A DNA stretch of 64,000 nucleotides, taken from contig JAHBXL010000002.1 in the NCBI GenBank assembly GCA_019636495.1, forward strand, positions 62,001 to 126,000, read 5' to 3'. This DNA comes from Phycisphaeraceae bacterium (GTDB lineage: Bacteria; Planctomycetota; Phycisphaerae; Phycisphaerales; UBA1924). Positions within the stretch are counted from its first letter, which is position 1; each line of letters begins with the position of its first letter. Below, piece by piece: positions 55,862-64,000 of this stretch. The notes beneath the pieces are model-generated. The model had not been told where the DNA came from. It made no database searches and worked only from the letters and a program-made list of their open reading frames with translations. Both the position numbers and the translations under genes were made by a program.

Positions 55862-56114
55862 GAGGTTATCCGGCCGCGGACCTGATGCGGCCTTGACCCA
55901 CAGCATCTTCCCTGACGCATTCAGTTTGACCCAAGACATCCGCCGCGCGGGCCGTTGCCGGCCTGCGCGAGGTTGTGCGCGCAACGCAGCACCTGCCAAT
56001 GCCGCGCACCCGTAGTCGAGGCCTCTCCAATCACGGAGTGGCAGCCGCGGCCTGTGTCCCCACGGCCGTGACGCCATGGGTCCTATGCGACCTATTGGTC
56101 CTGTCTCCTTCCGA
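55780..56114. other. 335-bp gap between thiC and the exported protein gene
   Basis: Apart from most of the small peptide ORF above, no gene is seen. A degenerate 9-base tandem (GGGTCCTAT, GCGACCTAT, TGGTCCTGT) occupies 56078-56104 just past the thiC stop. No T-run terminator was found. Confidence 0.4.
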
Positions 56115-58133
56115 CTACACCAATCGATCTTCCTTGCTGATCCCCAGCGCCGGCCGCACATCCAGCGGCACCAGCACTTCGCGGCCGGCTTTCTCGGTCT
56201 GCAGGCGCTTGGCGGTGTCGGGGTCCACGAAGTCGGAGTGGCACGAGAGTTTGGCGGCCTCTTCCGCATTGCTGTGCTGCGTTGCTGCTTTGCCCATTTC
56301 CCGCTTCGTCTTCGAAGCGAGTTTGTGAATCTCATCCGGCGAGAGCACGCCGCGCTTGGCGAGGATCTCCTGCTGCTCAGCGGTGAGTGCGCCGGACTTC
56401 ACGGGCGCGCCGGCCTTGCCGTTCGCGCCGATCCGCTCGAACCCTTCGGCCTTGCCGCTGGCAAACTCCTGGATCTCCTTGCTGATGCGCACGCTGCACC
56501 AGTCGTGTCCGCACATCGCGCAGAAGTCGGTGTCGACGTCGAGGTCCTCATCGTGATACGCCCGCGCGGTGTCGGGGTCGAAGGAGAGTTCGAAGTGCTT
56601 CTCCCAGTTCAGCGCGGCCCGGGCCTTGGTGAGTTCGTCATCCCGGTCGCGCGTGCCCGGAATCCCCAGCGCGATGTCCGCCGCGTGCGCGGCGATTTTG
56701 TAGGCAATACACCCCTGCTTCACATCATCCTTCTTCGGCAGCCCCAGGTGCTCCTTGGGCGTGACGTAGCACAGCATCGCCGCGCCGTGATACGCCATCG
56801 CCGTTGCGCCGATGCACGAGGTGATGTGGTCGTAGCCGGGGAACATGTCCGTCACCAGCGGCCCGAGCACATAGAACGGCGCGCCGTGGCAGAGCGTGCG
56901 CTGGATCTTCGCGTTCCACTCGATCTGATCGAACGGCACGTGGCCCGGGCCCTCGATCATCACCTGCACGCCGCGGCGCCACGCCCGCTCAGTCAGTTCG
57001 CCGAGCGTTTCGAGTTCGGCGATCTGCGCGGCATCGGTGGCATCGGCGAGGCCGCCCGGCCGCAGGCCATCGCCGATCGAGAACGTCACATCGTACTGGC
57101 GGAGGATGTCGCAAATGTCCTCCCACCGCTCGTACATGATGTTCTCGCGGTTGTGTACGAGCATCCACTTGGCCAGCAGTGAGCCGCCGCGGGAGACGAT
57201 GCCGATGAGCCGGTTCTTGACGAACTTGAGGTGCCCGCGCCGCACACCCGCGTGGATGGTGAAGTAGTCAACACCCTGCCGCGCCTGGTGGTGCAGGCTC
57301 GCGGCGATCGTCTCCCAGTCGAGGTCTTCGATCTTCTTCCCGATGATCATCGAGTAGATCGGGACGGTGCCGATGGGCACGGTGCTTGCGCGGATGATCG
57401 CCTCGCGGCAGGCATCGAGGTCGCCGCCGGTGGAGAGGTCCATGACGGTGTCGGCCCCCCACTTCTCGGCCCACTTGAGTTTTTCGACTTCCTCGTCGGT
57501 GCCGGAGGAAACGGGCGAGGCGCCCATGTTGGCGTTGACCTTGGTGCGGCTGGCGCGGCCGATCGCCATCGGGTCGAGGTTGTGCTTCAGGTGGTTGATG
57601 TTCGCGGGGATGACCATGCGTCCCGCCGCGACCTCATCGCGCACGGCCTCGGCGGCCCCCCCCGACTTGCCGGGAAAGAGCGTCTCGAAGTGCGGTTCGC
57701 GCTGCGCGATGCGGCGCATCTGCGGCGTGATGATGCCCAGGCGTGCGTGCTCGAGTTGCGTGATGGGATGGAAGCCGGGCGGGGGCGTGATGCGGCGGGT
57801 GATGCCGCGGGCATCGGTGAAGGTGTACGACTCGCAGGCTGTGCATGGCGATGATGCGCAACCCCCCGGCGATGCGAGCGCAGCCTTCGCTTCGCTCCCG
57901 CTCAGGATCTCGACGATCCAGCCGTCGGGCATGAAGTCCCACGCGGTCTTGTCGCTTGGCGCGGGCATGCCGGGCGTATCGGGCGAGGCGAACATCAACG
58001 GCCCGCCGACATCGGGTGCGAGGGCGAAGGAGCCCGGCGTCGTGACGCCTGCCGTGTTGCCGGGATTGCGTGCGCCGTGAAGGGGGGCACGGAAACGGTG
58101 CAGAGATTGCGTGGATTCGGATTGTGTGTTCAT
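56115..58133 (-). CDS. thiC: Phosphomethylpyrimidine synthase
   Basis: 672 residues, the long form. It is a radical-SAM-type enzyme that converts aminoimidazole ribotide to the thiamine pyrimidine (HMP-P). The iron-sulfur motif CAMCGHDWC sits near residues 537-545. Other conserved parts: [70 protein letters not shown] riboswitch precedes it. The SD GGAGGG is 8 bases before ATG 58133 and lies in the riboswitch. Confidence 0.97.
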   Translation of the reverse strand: MNTQSESTQSLHRFRAPLHGARNPGNTAGVTTPGSFALAPDVGGPLMFASPDTPGMPAPSDKTAWDFMPDGWIVEILSGSEAKAALASPGGCASSPCTACESYTFTDARGITRRITPPPGFHPITQLEHARLGIITPQMRRIAQREPHFETLFPGKSGGAAEAVRDEVAAGRMVIPANINHLKHNLDPMAIGRASRTKVNANMGASPVSSGTDEEVEKLKWAEKWGADTVMDLSTGGDLDACREAIIRASTVPIGTVPIYSMIIGKKIEDLDWETIAASLHHQARQGVDYFTIHAGVRRGHLKFVKNRLIGIVSRGGSLLAKWMLVHNRENIMYERWEDICDILRQYDVTFSIGDGLRPGGLADATDAAQIAELETLGELTERAWRRGVQVMIEGPGHVPFDQIEWNAKIQRTLCHGAPFYVLGPLVTDMFPGYDHITSCIGATAMAYHGAAMLCYVTPKEHLGLPKKDDVKQGCIAYKIAAHAADIALGIPGTRDRDDELTKARAALNWEKHFELSFDPDTARAYHDEDLDVDTDFCAMCGHDWCSVRISKEIQEFASGKAEGFERIGANGKAGAPVKSGALTAEQQEILAKRGVLSPDEIHKLASKTKREMGKAATQHSNAEEAAKLSCHSDFVDPDTAKRLQTEKAGREVLVPLDVRPALGISKEDRLV

Positions 58134-58137
58134 TGTC

Positions 58138-58224
58138 GCTTCCCTCCGCCGGTACGAACCGGTTCAGGTTCCACGGGTGCTTCTCAGCGGCGGTTTTCAC
58201 AGCGAGAACCGCCGCGCCCCGAGC
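58138..58224 (-). promoter_or_regulatory. TPP (THI-box) riboswitch
   Basis: The minus strand shows the conserved order CGGGG, a P3 hairpin with arms GGCGGTT/AACCGCC, CTGAGAAGCACCC, GAACCTGAACCGGTT, and GGCGGAGGGAA. These match the pyrimidine- and pyrophosphate-sensing helices of TPP riboswitches. Its last conserved GGAGGG doubles as the thiC SD, so TPP binding should block translation start. Confidence 0.9.
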
Positions 58225-58295
58225 GTTCAACCAGTGTACGCGGTCTCCATCCGCCCGGTGTCGGCGATGCTGCGGATTCATAGACTCAAGGACCC

Positions 58296-58841
58296 ATGCC
58301 CACCGCCATCGCTCTTCTCCGCGGCATCAACGTCGGCTCGACTCGCTCGCTCCCCATGGAACGGCTCCGAGCGCTGTGCGAGCAGGTCGGCATGCACGAC
58401 CCTCGGACATACATTCAGTCCGGCAGTGTGATCTTTGAGGCCGCAAAGAGAGACCTGTCCGCTGTTGCGGAGAGGCTCGAAGCGGCAATCGAGGCAGATC
58501 GCGGCTTCCGGCCAAGCGTGGTGGTGCGGACGCGCGACGAACTGGCCGCGGCGATCGATGGCAGCCCTTTCGCGGCTCGCGCCAAGACCGACGCCGCGAA
58601 ACTGCTGGTGATGTTCCTGAAGTCCAAGCCCGCGGCAGGAGCGCAGCAAGCCCTCGATGGGGTGAAGCGCGGCACAGAGCAGATGCGACTTGTCGGGCGC
58701 GAGTTGTTCATCGATTTCCCGGACGGCATCGGCAAGGCGAAGGTGTCGCTCGCCGCGGTCGAGAAAGCGATCGGCGTTCCCGCGACCGGCCGCAACTGGA
58801 ACACCGTGCTCAGTCTGCTCGCGATGGCGGATGAGGGCTGA
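58296..58841 (+). CDS. DUF1697 protein
   Basis: 181 residues, the family length. Signature IALLRGINVGS at the N-terminus, then ERLRALCEQVGMHDPRTYIQSGSVIFEA and a late VPATGRNWNTVLSLL. Ferredoxin-like fold; function unknown in general. A standalone gene, convergent with the DinB-like gene; their stop codons share the hexamer TGATCA. Confidence 0.88.
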   Translation: MPTAIALLRGINVGSTRSLPMERLRALCEQVGMHDPRTYIQSGSVIFEAAKRDLSAVAERLEAAIEADRGFRPSVVVRTRDELAAAIDGSPFAARAKTDAAKLLVMFLKSKPAAGAQQALDGVKRGTEQMRLVGRELFIDFPDGIGKAKVSLAAVEKAIGVPATGRNWNTVLSLLAMADEG

Positions 58842-59396
58842 TCACCCCTGCGGCGGGTGGGCAGGATCAAACCCCATGGCCCGGTTGTGCTCGGCGCTCC
58901 CGCCGCGGGGCACGGTCAGGGTCTTCCACTCGATCCCCTCGCGCGAGGCGAGAATGCGTGACGCCTGCACGATCTGCCCGCAGTGGTAGGCGGTGTGCGC
59001 GAGCGATCTTGCCAGTGCGAGCGCGAGTGTGTGCGGCTCGCCGCGGATGTGCAGCGTGCGCGGGAGGTCGGCATCGGTGCACGCGGCCAGCGTCTGCTCC
59101 AGCGCGGCCCAGCCCGCGGCCCATGCCGCATCGAGCGCAGCACGATCCGCGAAGTCGTCGACAAACTCCGTGTCGCGTTTGCGCCAGGGTTTCTCGCCAT
59201 CGGTGGTGAACGGATCGGTCCAGCGCGAGCGGAGATTCCCGCCGACGTGCTTCATGATCACGGCGATGGAGTTGGTCTCCGGGTCGATCGGTTCGCGCAG
59301 CAAGGCCCATGGGAGTTGACCCGCCGCGCCCTCGGCCAGCGTGTGGCACCTTCGAAACTCGGCGGCGATCGCGGCAATGACGGGACTGTTCTCCAT
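58842..59396 (-). CDS. DinB-like/DUF1572 protein
   Basis: 184 residues, a four-helix DinB-type bundle. Possible metal-binding His residues: KHVGGNLRSRW, LARSLAHTAYHCGQIV. This order (His in helix 2, HxxxH in helix 4) is that of DinB/DUF1572 thiol-linked enzymes. Exact reaction unknown. The start MENSPVIAAI is the first fitting the fold. Confidence 0.8.
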   Translation of the reverse strand: MENSPVIAAIAAEFRRCHTLAEGAAGQLPWALLREPIDPETNSIAVIMKHVGGNLRSRWTDPFTTDGEKPWRKRDTEFVDDFADRAALDAAWAAGWAALEQTLAACTDADLPRTLHIRGEPHTLALALARSLAHTAYHCGQIVQASRILASREGIEWKTLTVPRGGSAEHNRAMGFDPAHPPQG

Positions 59397-59434
59397 GGTG
59401 GATCATTGCTTGCCGAGAACGGCGTGGATTCGTG

Positions 59435-59440
59435 TATCCT
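59435..59440 (+). promoter_or_regulatory. TATCCT -10-like box, 7 bases before the purT ATG
   Basis: TATCCT-CCCCGCC-ATG; no SD. Confidence 0.4.
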
Positions 59441-59447
59441 CCCCGCC

Positions 59448-60680
59448 ATGAAGATGCCGAAGTTGATGCTGCTGGGTGCGGGTGAACTGGGCAAAGAGGT
59501 CGCGATCTCGGCCAAGCGGCAGGGCTGCCGCGTCATCGCCGTCGATTCCTATCTCGGCGCGCCGGCAATGCAAGTGTCGGATTTCTCCGAGGTCATCAAC
59601 ATGCTCGATGGCGAAGCCCTCGAGGCCGTCATCCGCAAGCACATGCCCGACCACGTCGTTCCCGAAGTTGAGGCCATTCGAACCGAACGGCTGCTCGACT
59701 TGGAGAGGGCGGGCTTCGACATCATCCCCTCGGCCCGCGCGGCGAACCTGACGATGAACCGCGATGCCATCCGCGACCTCGCGGCGTTGCAACTGCGGCT
59801 TCCGACGGCCCGGTTCGCCTACGCCGAATCCGCCGCGGAACTGGAGCGGGTGATACTCGGGAACACTGACCTGAAGGACAGTGGCACGGGCCTGCCCTGC
59901 GTCATCAAGCCCGTCATGTCCTCGAGCGGCAAGGGCCAGTCGGTCGCGCGCACGCGCGCCGACATCCGCAGGTCGTGGGACTACGCCGTCGCCAATATGC
60001 GCGGCGACCGGCCCCGCGTCATCGCCGAAGAGTTCATCGACTTCGATTACGAGATCACGCTGCTGACGGTGCGGCAACGCCCCATCGTCGCCGGCAGGAA
60101 ACTCAGCGAGAAGGCCCGCACACTTTTCGTGCGGCCCATCGGCCATCGCCAGGAGCGCGGCGACTACCAGGAATCATGGATGCCCTGCCGCATGAGCGCT
60201 GCCGCGCTCGCCAAGGCCCAGAAGATGGCCGCGGCGGTGGTGCGGGAGATCGCCGGGCCCCGCGGCGCGGGCATCTTCGGCGTGGAGTTTTTCGTGGCCG
60301 GGAGTCGGGTGATTTTCAGCGAACTCTCGCCGCGGCCGCACGACACGGGGATGGTGACGCTGATCTCGCAGGACCTGTCGGAGTTCGACCTGCATGTGCG
60401 TGCCATCCTCGGCTTGCCGATCCCGACCATCCGCTACGAGCGCGGCGGGGCGGCGAGCGCGGTGATCCTCGCGGGCGAGGCATCGCCGCACGAGCCGGAG
60501 TACCAGGGGCTGGACCGCGCGCTGGGGCACAAGGGCGTGCAGGTTCGCATCTTCGGCAAGCCCAGCACGCGGAAGTTCCGCCGCATGGGTGTCGCGCTGG
60601 CGGTCGGACCCACGGCCAATGCCGCGCGGCGCACCGCGAAAGCCGCGGCGAAGTCTGTGCGGGTGATCTCAAGACCCTAG
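59448..60680 (+). CDS. purT: Formate-dependent phosphoribosylglycinamide formyltransferase
   Basis: 410 residues, slightly longer than E. coli PurT. ATP-grasp enzyme that makes formyl-GAR from GAR, formate and ATP in purine synthesis. Motifs: LLGAGELGKEVAISAKRQGC, LPCVIKPVMSSSGKGQS, GVEFFVAGSRVIFSELSPRPHDTGMVT, EASPHEPEYQGL. The C-terminus is extra basic (RRTAKAAAKSVRVISRP). ATG 59448 has a TATCCT box 7 bases upstream. Confidence 0.95.
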   Translation: MKMPKLMLLGAGELGKEVAISAKRQGCRVIAVDSYLGAPAMQVSDFSEVINMLDGEALEAVIRKHMPDHVVPEVEAIRTERLLDLERAGFDIIPSARAANLTMNRDAIRDLAALQLRLPTARFAYAESAAELERVILGNTDLKDSGTGLPCVIKPVMSSSGKGQSVARTRADIRRSWDYAVANMRGDRPRVIAEEFIDFDYEITLLTVRQRPIVAGRKLSEKARTLFVRPIGHRQERGDYQESWMPCRMSAAALAKAQKMAAAVVREIAGPRGAGIFGVEFFVAGSRVIFSELSPRPHDTGMVTLISQDLSEFDLHVRAILGLPIPTIRYERGGAASAVILAGEASPHEPEYQGLDRALGHKGVQVRIFGKPSTRKFRRMGVALAVGPTANAARRTAKAAAKSVRVISRP

Positions 60681-60752
60681 TCTCGCGACCGGCCCCGCGG
60701 AACCCGAGACCCGGACCCCGGTACCCGATCCACCGACTACCCTCGCTCTTCC

Positions 60753-62105
60753 ATGCACCTCGCACCCCGCCGCGCACCGAGCCTCGTGTTCATCTTCGCG
60801 ACGTTGCTGCTCGACGTGCTGGGCTTCGGACTGCTGATCCCGGTGATGCCGCGGCTGGTGGCTGTGGTCGGCGGGCTTCCGCCGGGCGGGGCCGAGCACG
60901 ATGCCTCCATCCTGGTCACCGGTTTGATCGTCACGTACGCGGTGATGCAGTTCGTGTTTGCGCCGGTGCTCGGCTCGTTGTCGGACCGATTCGGGCGCAG
61001 GCCGGTGTTGCTGCTCGCGCTGCTGGGCTCGGCGCTCGATTACTTCGCCGCTTCGCAGGCGCCGGCGGTGACCGGGCAGTTCGGCGCGACGACGGGCTTG
61101 GTCTTTCTGTTCATCACGCGTGTGATCAACGGGATCTCGGGCGCGACCATCCCGGTGTGCAGCGCGTACATCGCCGACATCACGCCGCCCGAGAAGCGTG
61201 CGGCCGGCTTTGGCCTCATCGGCGCGGCGTTCGGGCTGGGGTTTGTTTTCGGCCCGTTGCTGGGCGGCGTGCTGGGCGATGAGACCGTGCACATCCCGCT
61301 CATCGGGCCGGGGAACGTGTCCTACCCGTACATCGCCGCGGGCGTGCTGACGCTGATCAACTTCACCTACGGCTTCTTTATCCTGCCGGAGTCGCTGCCG
61401 CGGGAGCACCGCCGCGGGTTCTCGTGGCGCAAGGCCAACCCGGTCGGCGCGCTGCACTGGCTCGGCGGACACACGGTCGTGCGGATGATCGCCGCATCGC
61501 TGTTCATCGCGAACATCGCGCAGTTCGGCCTGCACACCGTGTGGGTGCTCTCGATGCAGAATCGGTTCGCCTGGACGCCCAAGGACAGCGGGCTGTCGCT
61601 GTTTGTCGTCGGCATTTCCGCCGCGATCGTGCAGGGCGGGCTGGCGCGGAAGATCATCCCCATCATCGGCGAGCGGGTGTGCCTGCTGGGCGGGCTGGCG
61701 CTGGGCGTGCTCGCATTCGCGGGCTATGGGCTCGCCACCGAGGGATGGATGATCTACGTGATCATCGCTCTGGCGAGCATCGGCGGGCTGGCCGGGCCCG
61801 CCGCACAGGGCATGACCAGCAAGGCCGTGCCGCCCGATGAGCAGGGCCTGCTGCAGGGCGCACTGGGCAGCCTGAACAGCATCGCGTACATCGTCGGGCC
61901 GATCGTCGCGGGATCGGTGTTCCACTTCTTCACGGCCAAGGAGGGCCCGACACCCTACCCCGGCGCGGGTGCGCCGTTCCTGGTGGGCGCGGGACTGGTC
62001 GCGCTGTCGGTTCTGCCCGTGCTGATGGTCTGGGGCCGAATGCCGACGAGCGTGCGAGAGAAGCCGGTGGAGAATGGCGGCAGCGGCGATGAAGAGGTGA
62101 AGTGA
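60753..62105 (+). CDS. MFS transporter, TCR/Tet-like
   Basis: 450 residues, about 12 transmembrane helices. Motif A LSDRFGRRPVLLLALLG after helix 2, and helix 5 motif GLIGAAFGLGFVFGPLLGG typical of proton-driven drug antiporters. The N-terminus (LLLDVLGFGLLIPVMPRL) closely matches tetracycline-type TCR transporters. Substrate unknown. Located 72 bases after purT, same strand; TACCCT at 60738-60743 may be a promoter box. Confidence 0.88.
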   Translation: MHLAPRRAPSLVFIFATLLLDVLGFGLLIPVMPRLVAVVGGLPPGGAEHDASILVTGLIVTYAVMQFVFAPVLGSLSDRFGRRPVLLLALLGSALDYFAASQAPAVTGQFGATTGLVFLFITRVINGISGATIPVCSAYIADITPPEKRAAGFGLIGAAFGLGFVFGPLLGGVLGDETVHIPLIGPGNVSYPYIAAGVLTLINFTYGFFILPESLPREHRRGFSWRKANPVGALHWLGGHTVVRMIAASLFIANIAQFGLHTVWVLSMQNRFAWTPKDSGLSLFVVGISAAIVQGGLARKIIPIIGERVCLLGGLALGVLAFAGYGLATEGWMIYVIIALASIGGLAGPAAQGMTSKAVPPDEQGLLQGALGSLNSIAYIVGPIVAGSVFHFFTAKEGPTPYPGAGAPFLVGAGLVALSVLPVLMVWGRMPTSVREKPVENGGSGDEEVK

Positions 62106-62171
62106 TGAAGTGTGGAGTGAAGAAGGAGCAAAGGGCACTTCGCCAAACTGCGCGATCCGATTGCAGACCCG

Positions 62172-63359
62172 TCACCCAATTCCCGCACCGCACTCCGGGC
62201 ACTTGTCGGCCTTGAGCATCGAGACGTCGTAGCCGCACTGCGGGCACGAGGGCACTTCCACTCGCGTGTGAATGATCAGGCGGCACTCGATGCACGCCGC
62301 TTCGCCCAGCGGGAGCGTCTGCTCCTTCCGGCAGCGCGGACAGCAGAGCGCAATGCTCGTGAGCAACGCGCCCGGTCCGCCATTGCCCTTTCCCACCGCG
62401 CGCGCGGCATACGCCACCTTGCGCATCGCCCGCCGGTTCAGCAACGCGAGCACGATGACCGCCAGCGTTCCGCTGATGGTGACGATGGATGCGCCGGCGG
62501 TGAATCGCCTGAACCCCAGCAGGTCCTCGTACCCACCCTCTTGTACGTGCACATCGAGAATGACGAAAATCGCGACCGCGCACGCCGCGGCGATCGTGCC
62601 ATAGATAACCAGCCTCTGCCCACTGCCGACCCGCGCCCGAACCAGCACATTGGCGAAGGCCGCCGCGCCGCCGATGGCCATGACCGTCACGAGCCAGCGC
62701 GGGTCAAAGGCGGGCCGGTACCAGAGCCCCCACTGCCACATGATCAATCCGATGATCGCCGCGACAACGCCGGCCCAGCGCCAATGGCGGGTGTCCTGTC
62801 CCACGCCGATCAGGCTGAATATCAACACCGCCCCGCACCAGCAAATCGAGCCTGCGGTCGCCGCGAGTTTCCACCAGTTTGGCACGGCGACCCACCCATT
62901 TCCCCAGATTTGCAGGAGAAAGAGCACAGTGGCGACCGCAGCGCAGATCAGACCGGCCATTCCCGCCGCGCGGCCGACATCGACCGCCCGAAGCGCCAGC
63001 AGCGCAACCACCGCGGGCGACATGAAGATCACCAGCACCAGCGAGAGCCCGAAGCGTTCCTCAAGCCTCCACCCGCCGAGCCCGGCCCAGACGAGCCCCG
63101 TCGAGAGCAGAAACGCGACGATGCACGCCACGATGCCGAACAGGCCCGCAACCCGGAACCGCTCGCGGTCGACAAGCAGCGACAGCGGGAACATCAGCCC
63201 GATGGCGAGGGCACCGATGAACCCCATGGCGGTCACACGCCAAAGGATGTCGCGCTGCGGGATCAGCACCGTCAGCACGCCGCTCGCGGCGGAAGCGGCG
63301 AGGCACCAGAGAAGCACGTGCAGCAGGCGCTTGCGGGGGGAGACGGCGTGGTCGGACAT
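62172..63359 (-). CDS. Multi-pass membrane protein with C-terminal zinc ribbons, unknown
   Basis: 395 residues. About nine hydrophobic helices in the first 310 residues, then two cysteine clusters: CCPRCRKEQTL...ACIECRLI and CPQCGYDVSMLKADKCPECGAGIG, i.e. two zinc ribbons. Mirror of the ribbon-first protein at 9712-10455. Function not recognised. Divergent from folD. Confidence 0.7.
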   Translation of the reverse strand: MSDHAVSPRKRLLHVLLWCLAASAASGVLTVLIPQRDILWRVTAMGFIGALAIGLMFPLSLLVDRERFRVAGLFGIVACIVAFLLSTGLVWAGLGGWRLEERFGLSLVLVIFMSPAVVALLALRAVDVGRAAGMAGLICAAVATVLFLLQIWGNGWVAVPNWWKLAATAGSICWCGAVLIFSLIGVGQDTRHWRWAGVVAAIIGLIMWQWGLWYRPAFDPRWLVTVMAIGGAAAFANVLVRARVGSGQRLVIYGTIAAACAVAIFVILDVHVQEGGYEDLLGFRRFTAGASIVTISGTLAVIVLALLNRRAMRKVAYAARAVGKGNGGPGALLTSIALCCPRCRKEQTLPLGEAACIECRLIIHTRVEVPSCPQCGYDVSMLKADKCPECGAGIG

Positions 63360-63460
63360 GCGGGGCTCGGGTCGGATACTTCGCGTTCGCGGGACAGCAT
63401 ACCCGTTTCGCCCGGACTGCGGAGAGAGCCGATGCGCTGCACGCCTCCGCGCTCATCCGG

Positions 63461-63466
63461 TATCAT
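63461..63466 (+). promoter_or_regulatory. TATCAT -10-like box, 6 bases before the folD ATG
   Basis: TATCAT-CACCCG-ATG; no SD. Confidence 0.4.
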
Positions 63467-63472
63467 CACCCG

Positions 63473-64000
63473 ATGCCCGCACGGATCATCGACGGCAAAG
63501 CCTTGGGCCAGAAGTACCGCGACGACATCGCCGCGCGTGCGGCCAAACTGCGCGCGGCCGGCAGGCCTGTGCGGCTGGATGCGGTGCTGGTCGGCGGCGA
63601 TGATGATGCCGCGCACCAGTATGCCGAGAGCCAGGCGCGGACCTGCGGCGCGCTGGGCATCGACTACGTGCTGCACGAACTGCCCGCGGGCGCGGGCCAC
63701 GACGACATCGCCGGGCGCGTGCTGCTGCTGAACACCAAGGACGAGGTCTCGGCGATCATGGTCCACCTGCCACTGCCCGCGGAGGTCGACGCATACTCGG
63801 TCCAGAAACTCATCACGCCCGAGAAGGACGTCGAGGGCGTCAACCCCGCCAACATCGGCAATGTCGTCTACGGCCGCTCATCGCTCGCGCCGTGCACCGC
63901 GCTGGCCGTCATCAAGATGGTCGAGCACACCGGCACAGGCATCCAAGGGCTGCGCGGCAAACTCGCGGTCGTTGTCGGCGCCTCCAACCACGTCGGCAAG
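63473..64000 (+). CDS. folD: Methylenetetrahydrofolate dehydrogenase/cyclohydrolase (partial, cut by right edge)
   Basis: 176 codons visible. Substrate-side motif (MVHLPLPAEVDAY), PEKDVEGVNPANIGN, and the start of the NADP loop VVGASNHVGK at the very edge. FolD oxidises 5,10-methylene-THF and hydrolyses the product to 10-formyl-THF, supplying purine and formyl-Met synthesis. The usual motif has a Tyr-x-x-x-Lys near residue 50: here YAESQARTC has the Tyr but no Lys at the expected place (Arg appears two residues later). Together with metF and purT it completes a one-carbon set in this window. Confidence 0.9.
   Translation, partial: MPARIIDGKALGQKYRDDIAARAAKLRAAGRPVRLDAVLVGGDDDAAHQYAESQARTCGALGIDYVLHELPAGAGHDDIAGRVLLLNTKDEVSAIMVHLPLPAEVDAYSVQKLITPEKDVEGVNPANIGNVVYGRSSLAPCTALAVIKMVEHTGTGIQGLRGKLAVVVGASNHVGK

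Noticed and set aside
59448..60680. purK instead of purT
   Set aside because: Length and the motifs LLGAGELGKEVAISAKRQGC and SELSPRPHDTGMVT fit PurT; PurK is shorter and is normally next to purE.

Overview
The window reads as chromosomal DNA of a G+C-rich planctomycete, most likely class Phycisphaerae. The pointers are a DUF1553 (PSCyt1-PSCyt2-PSD1) gene with a DUF1501 partner, a secreted protein ending in a dockerin-like tail with the 'IFAFL(A/S)xWFAG' signature, a PEP-CTERM-like tail, zinc-ribbon membrane proteins and a kinase-ATPase-TPR regulator. No rRNA, tRNA, CRISPR array, insertion sequence or prophage is visible.

Layout. 1-5.5 kb: Ser/Thr kinase fused to an NTPase (cut by the left edge), phoU, enolase, and a small gene coupled to a HEPN-like gene. 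5.6-10.5 kb: M1 aminopeptidase, SDR reductase, GNAT acetyltransferase, a VapBC-type toxin-antitoxin pair, a zinc-ribbon membrane protein. 10.5-15.8 kb: cystathionine gamma-lyase/synthase and cystathionine beta-synthase on either side of an unrelated, less G+C-rich GYF_2 gene, then dihydroorotase. 15.9-18 kb: a copper-radical-oxidase-like protein coupled to a PEP-CTERM-like protein, both less G+C-rich by eye. 18.2-26.8 kb: pqiAB, metF, prfA, pgi, ppa, a conserved unknown, fumarylacetoacetase. 26.9-34 kb: dockerin-like secreted protein, cold-shock protein, pnp, rpsO. 32.7-40.9 kb: planctomycete DUF1553/DUF1501/cytochrome cluster with a perfect heptamer tandem array, and a Tat-exported beta-propeller. 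40.9-46.2 kb: tripartite ABC exporter and a PrpB-like lyase. 46.2-46.7 kb: a gene-free stretch that looks like a small transcription unit. 46.7-53.4 kb: small acidic protein, znuABC, a basic Ala/Lys-rich protein, gyrA. 53.6-64 kb: unknown exported protein, thiC with TPP riboswitch, DUF1697, DinB-like, purT, MFS transporter, membrane protein, folD (cut by the right edge).

Two signals stand out. First, at least twelve genes lack a Shine-Dalgarno sequence and instead have a TAnnnT box 5-7 bases before the start codon, the arrangement expected for leaderless mRNAs. Other genes have clear SD sequences, so both modes seem to coexist. Second, at 46.24-46.59 kb a promoter-like pair, a 14-base match to the complement of the 16S rRNA 3' tail and an intrinsic terminator form a possible small RNA or leader-peptide unit. 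Regulatory candidates also include a TPP riboswitch (thiC), a 7-1-7 palindrome before znuA and a 20-bp palindrome between pqiA and metF. All coordinates were read by eye; start choices and compositional remarks are not computed.
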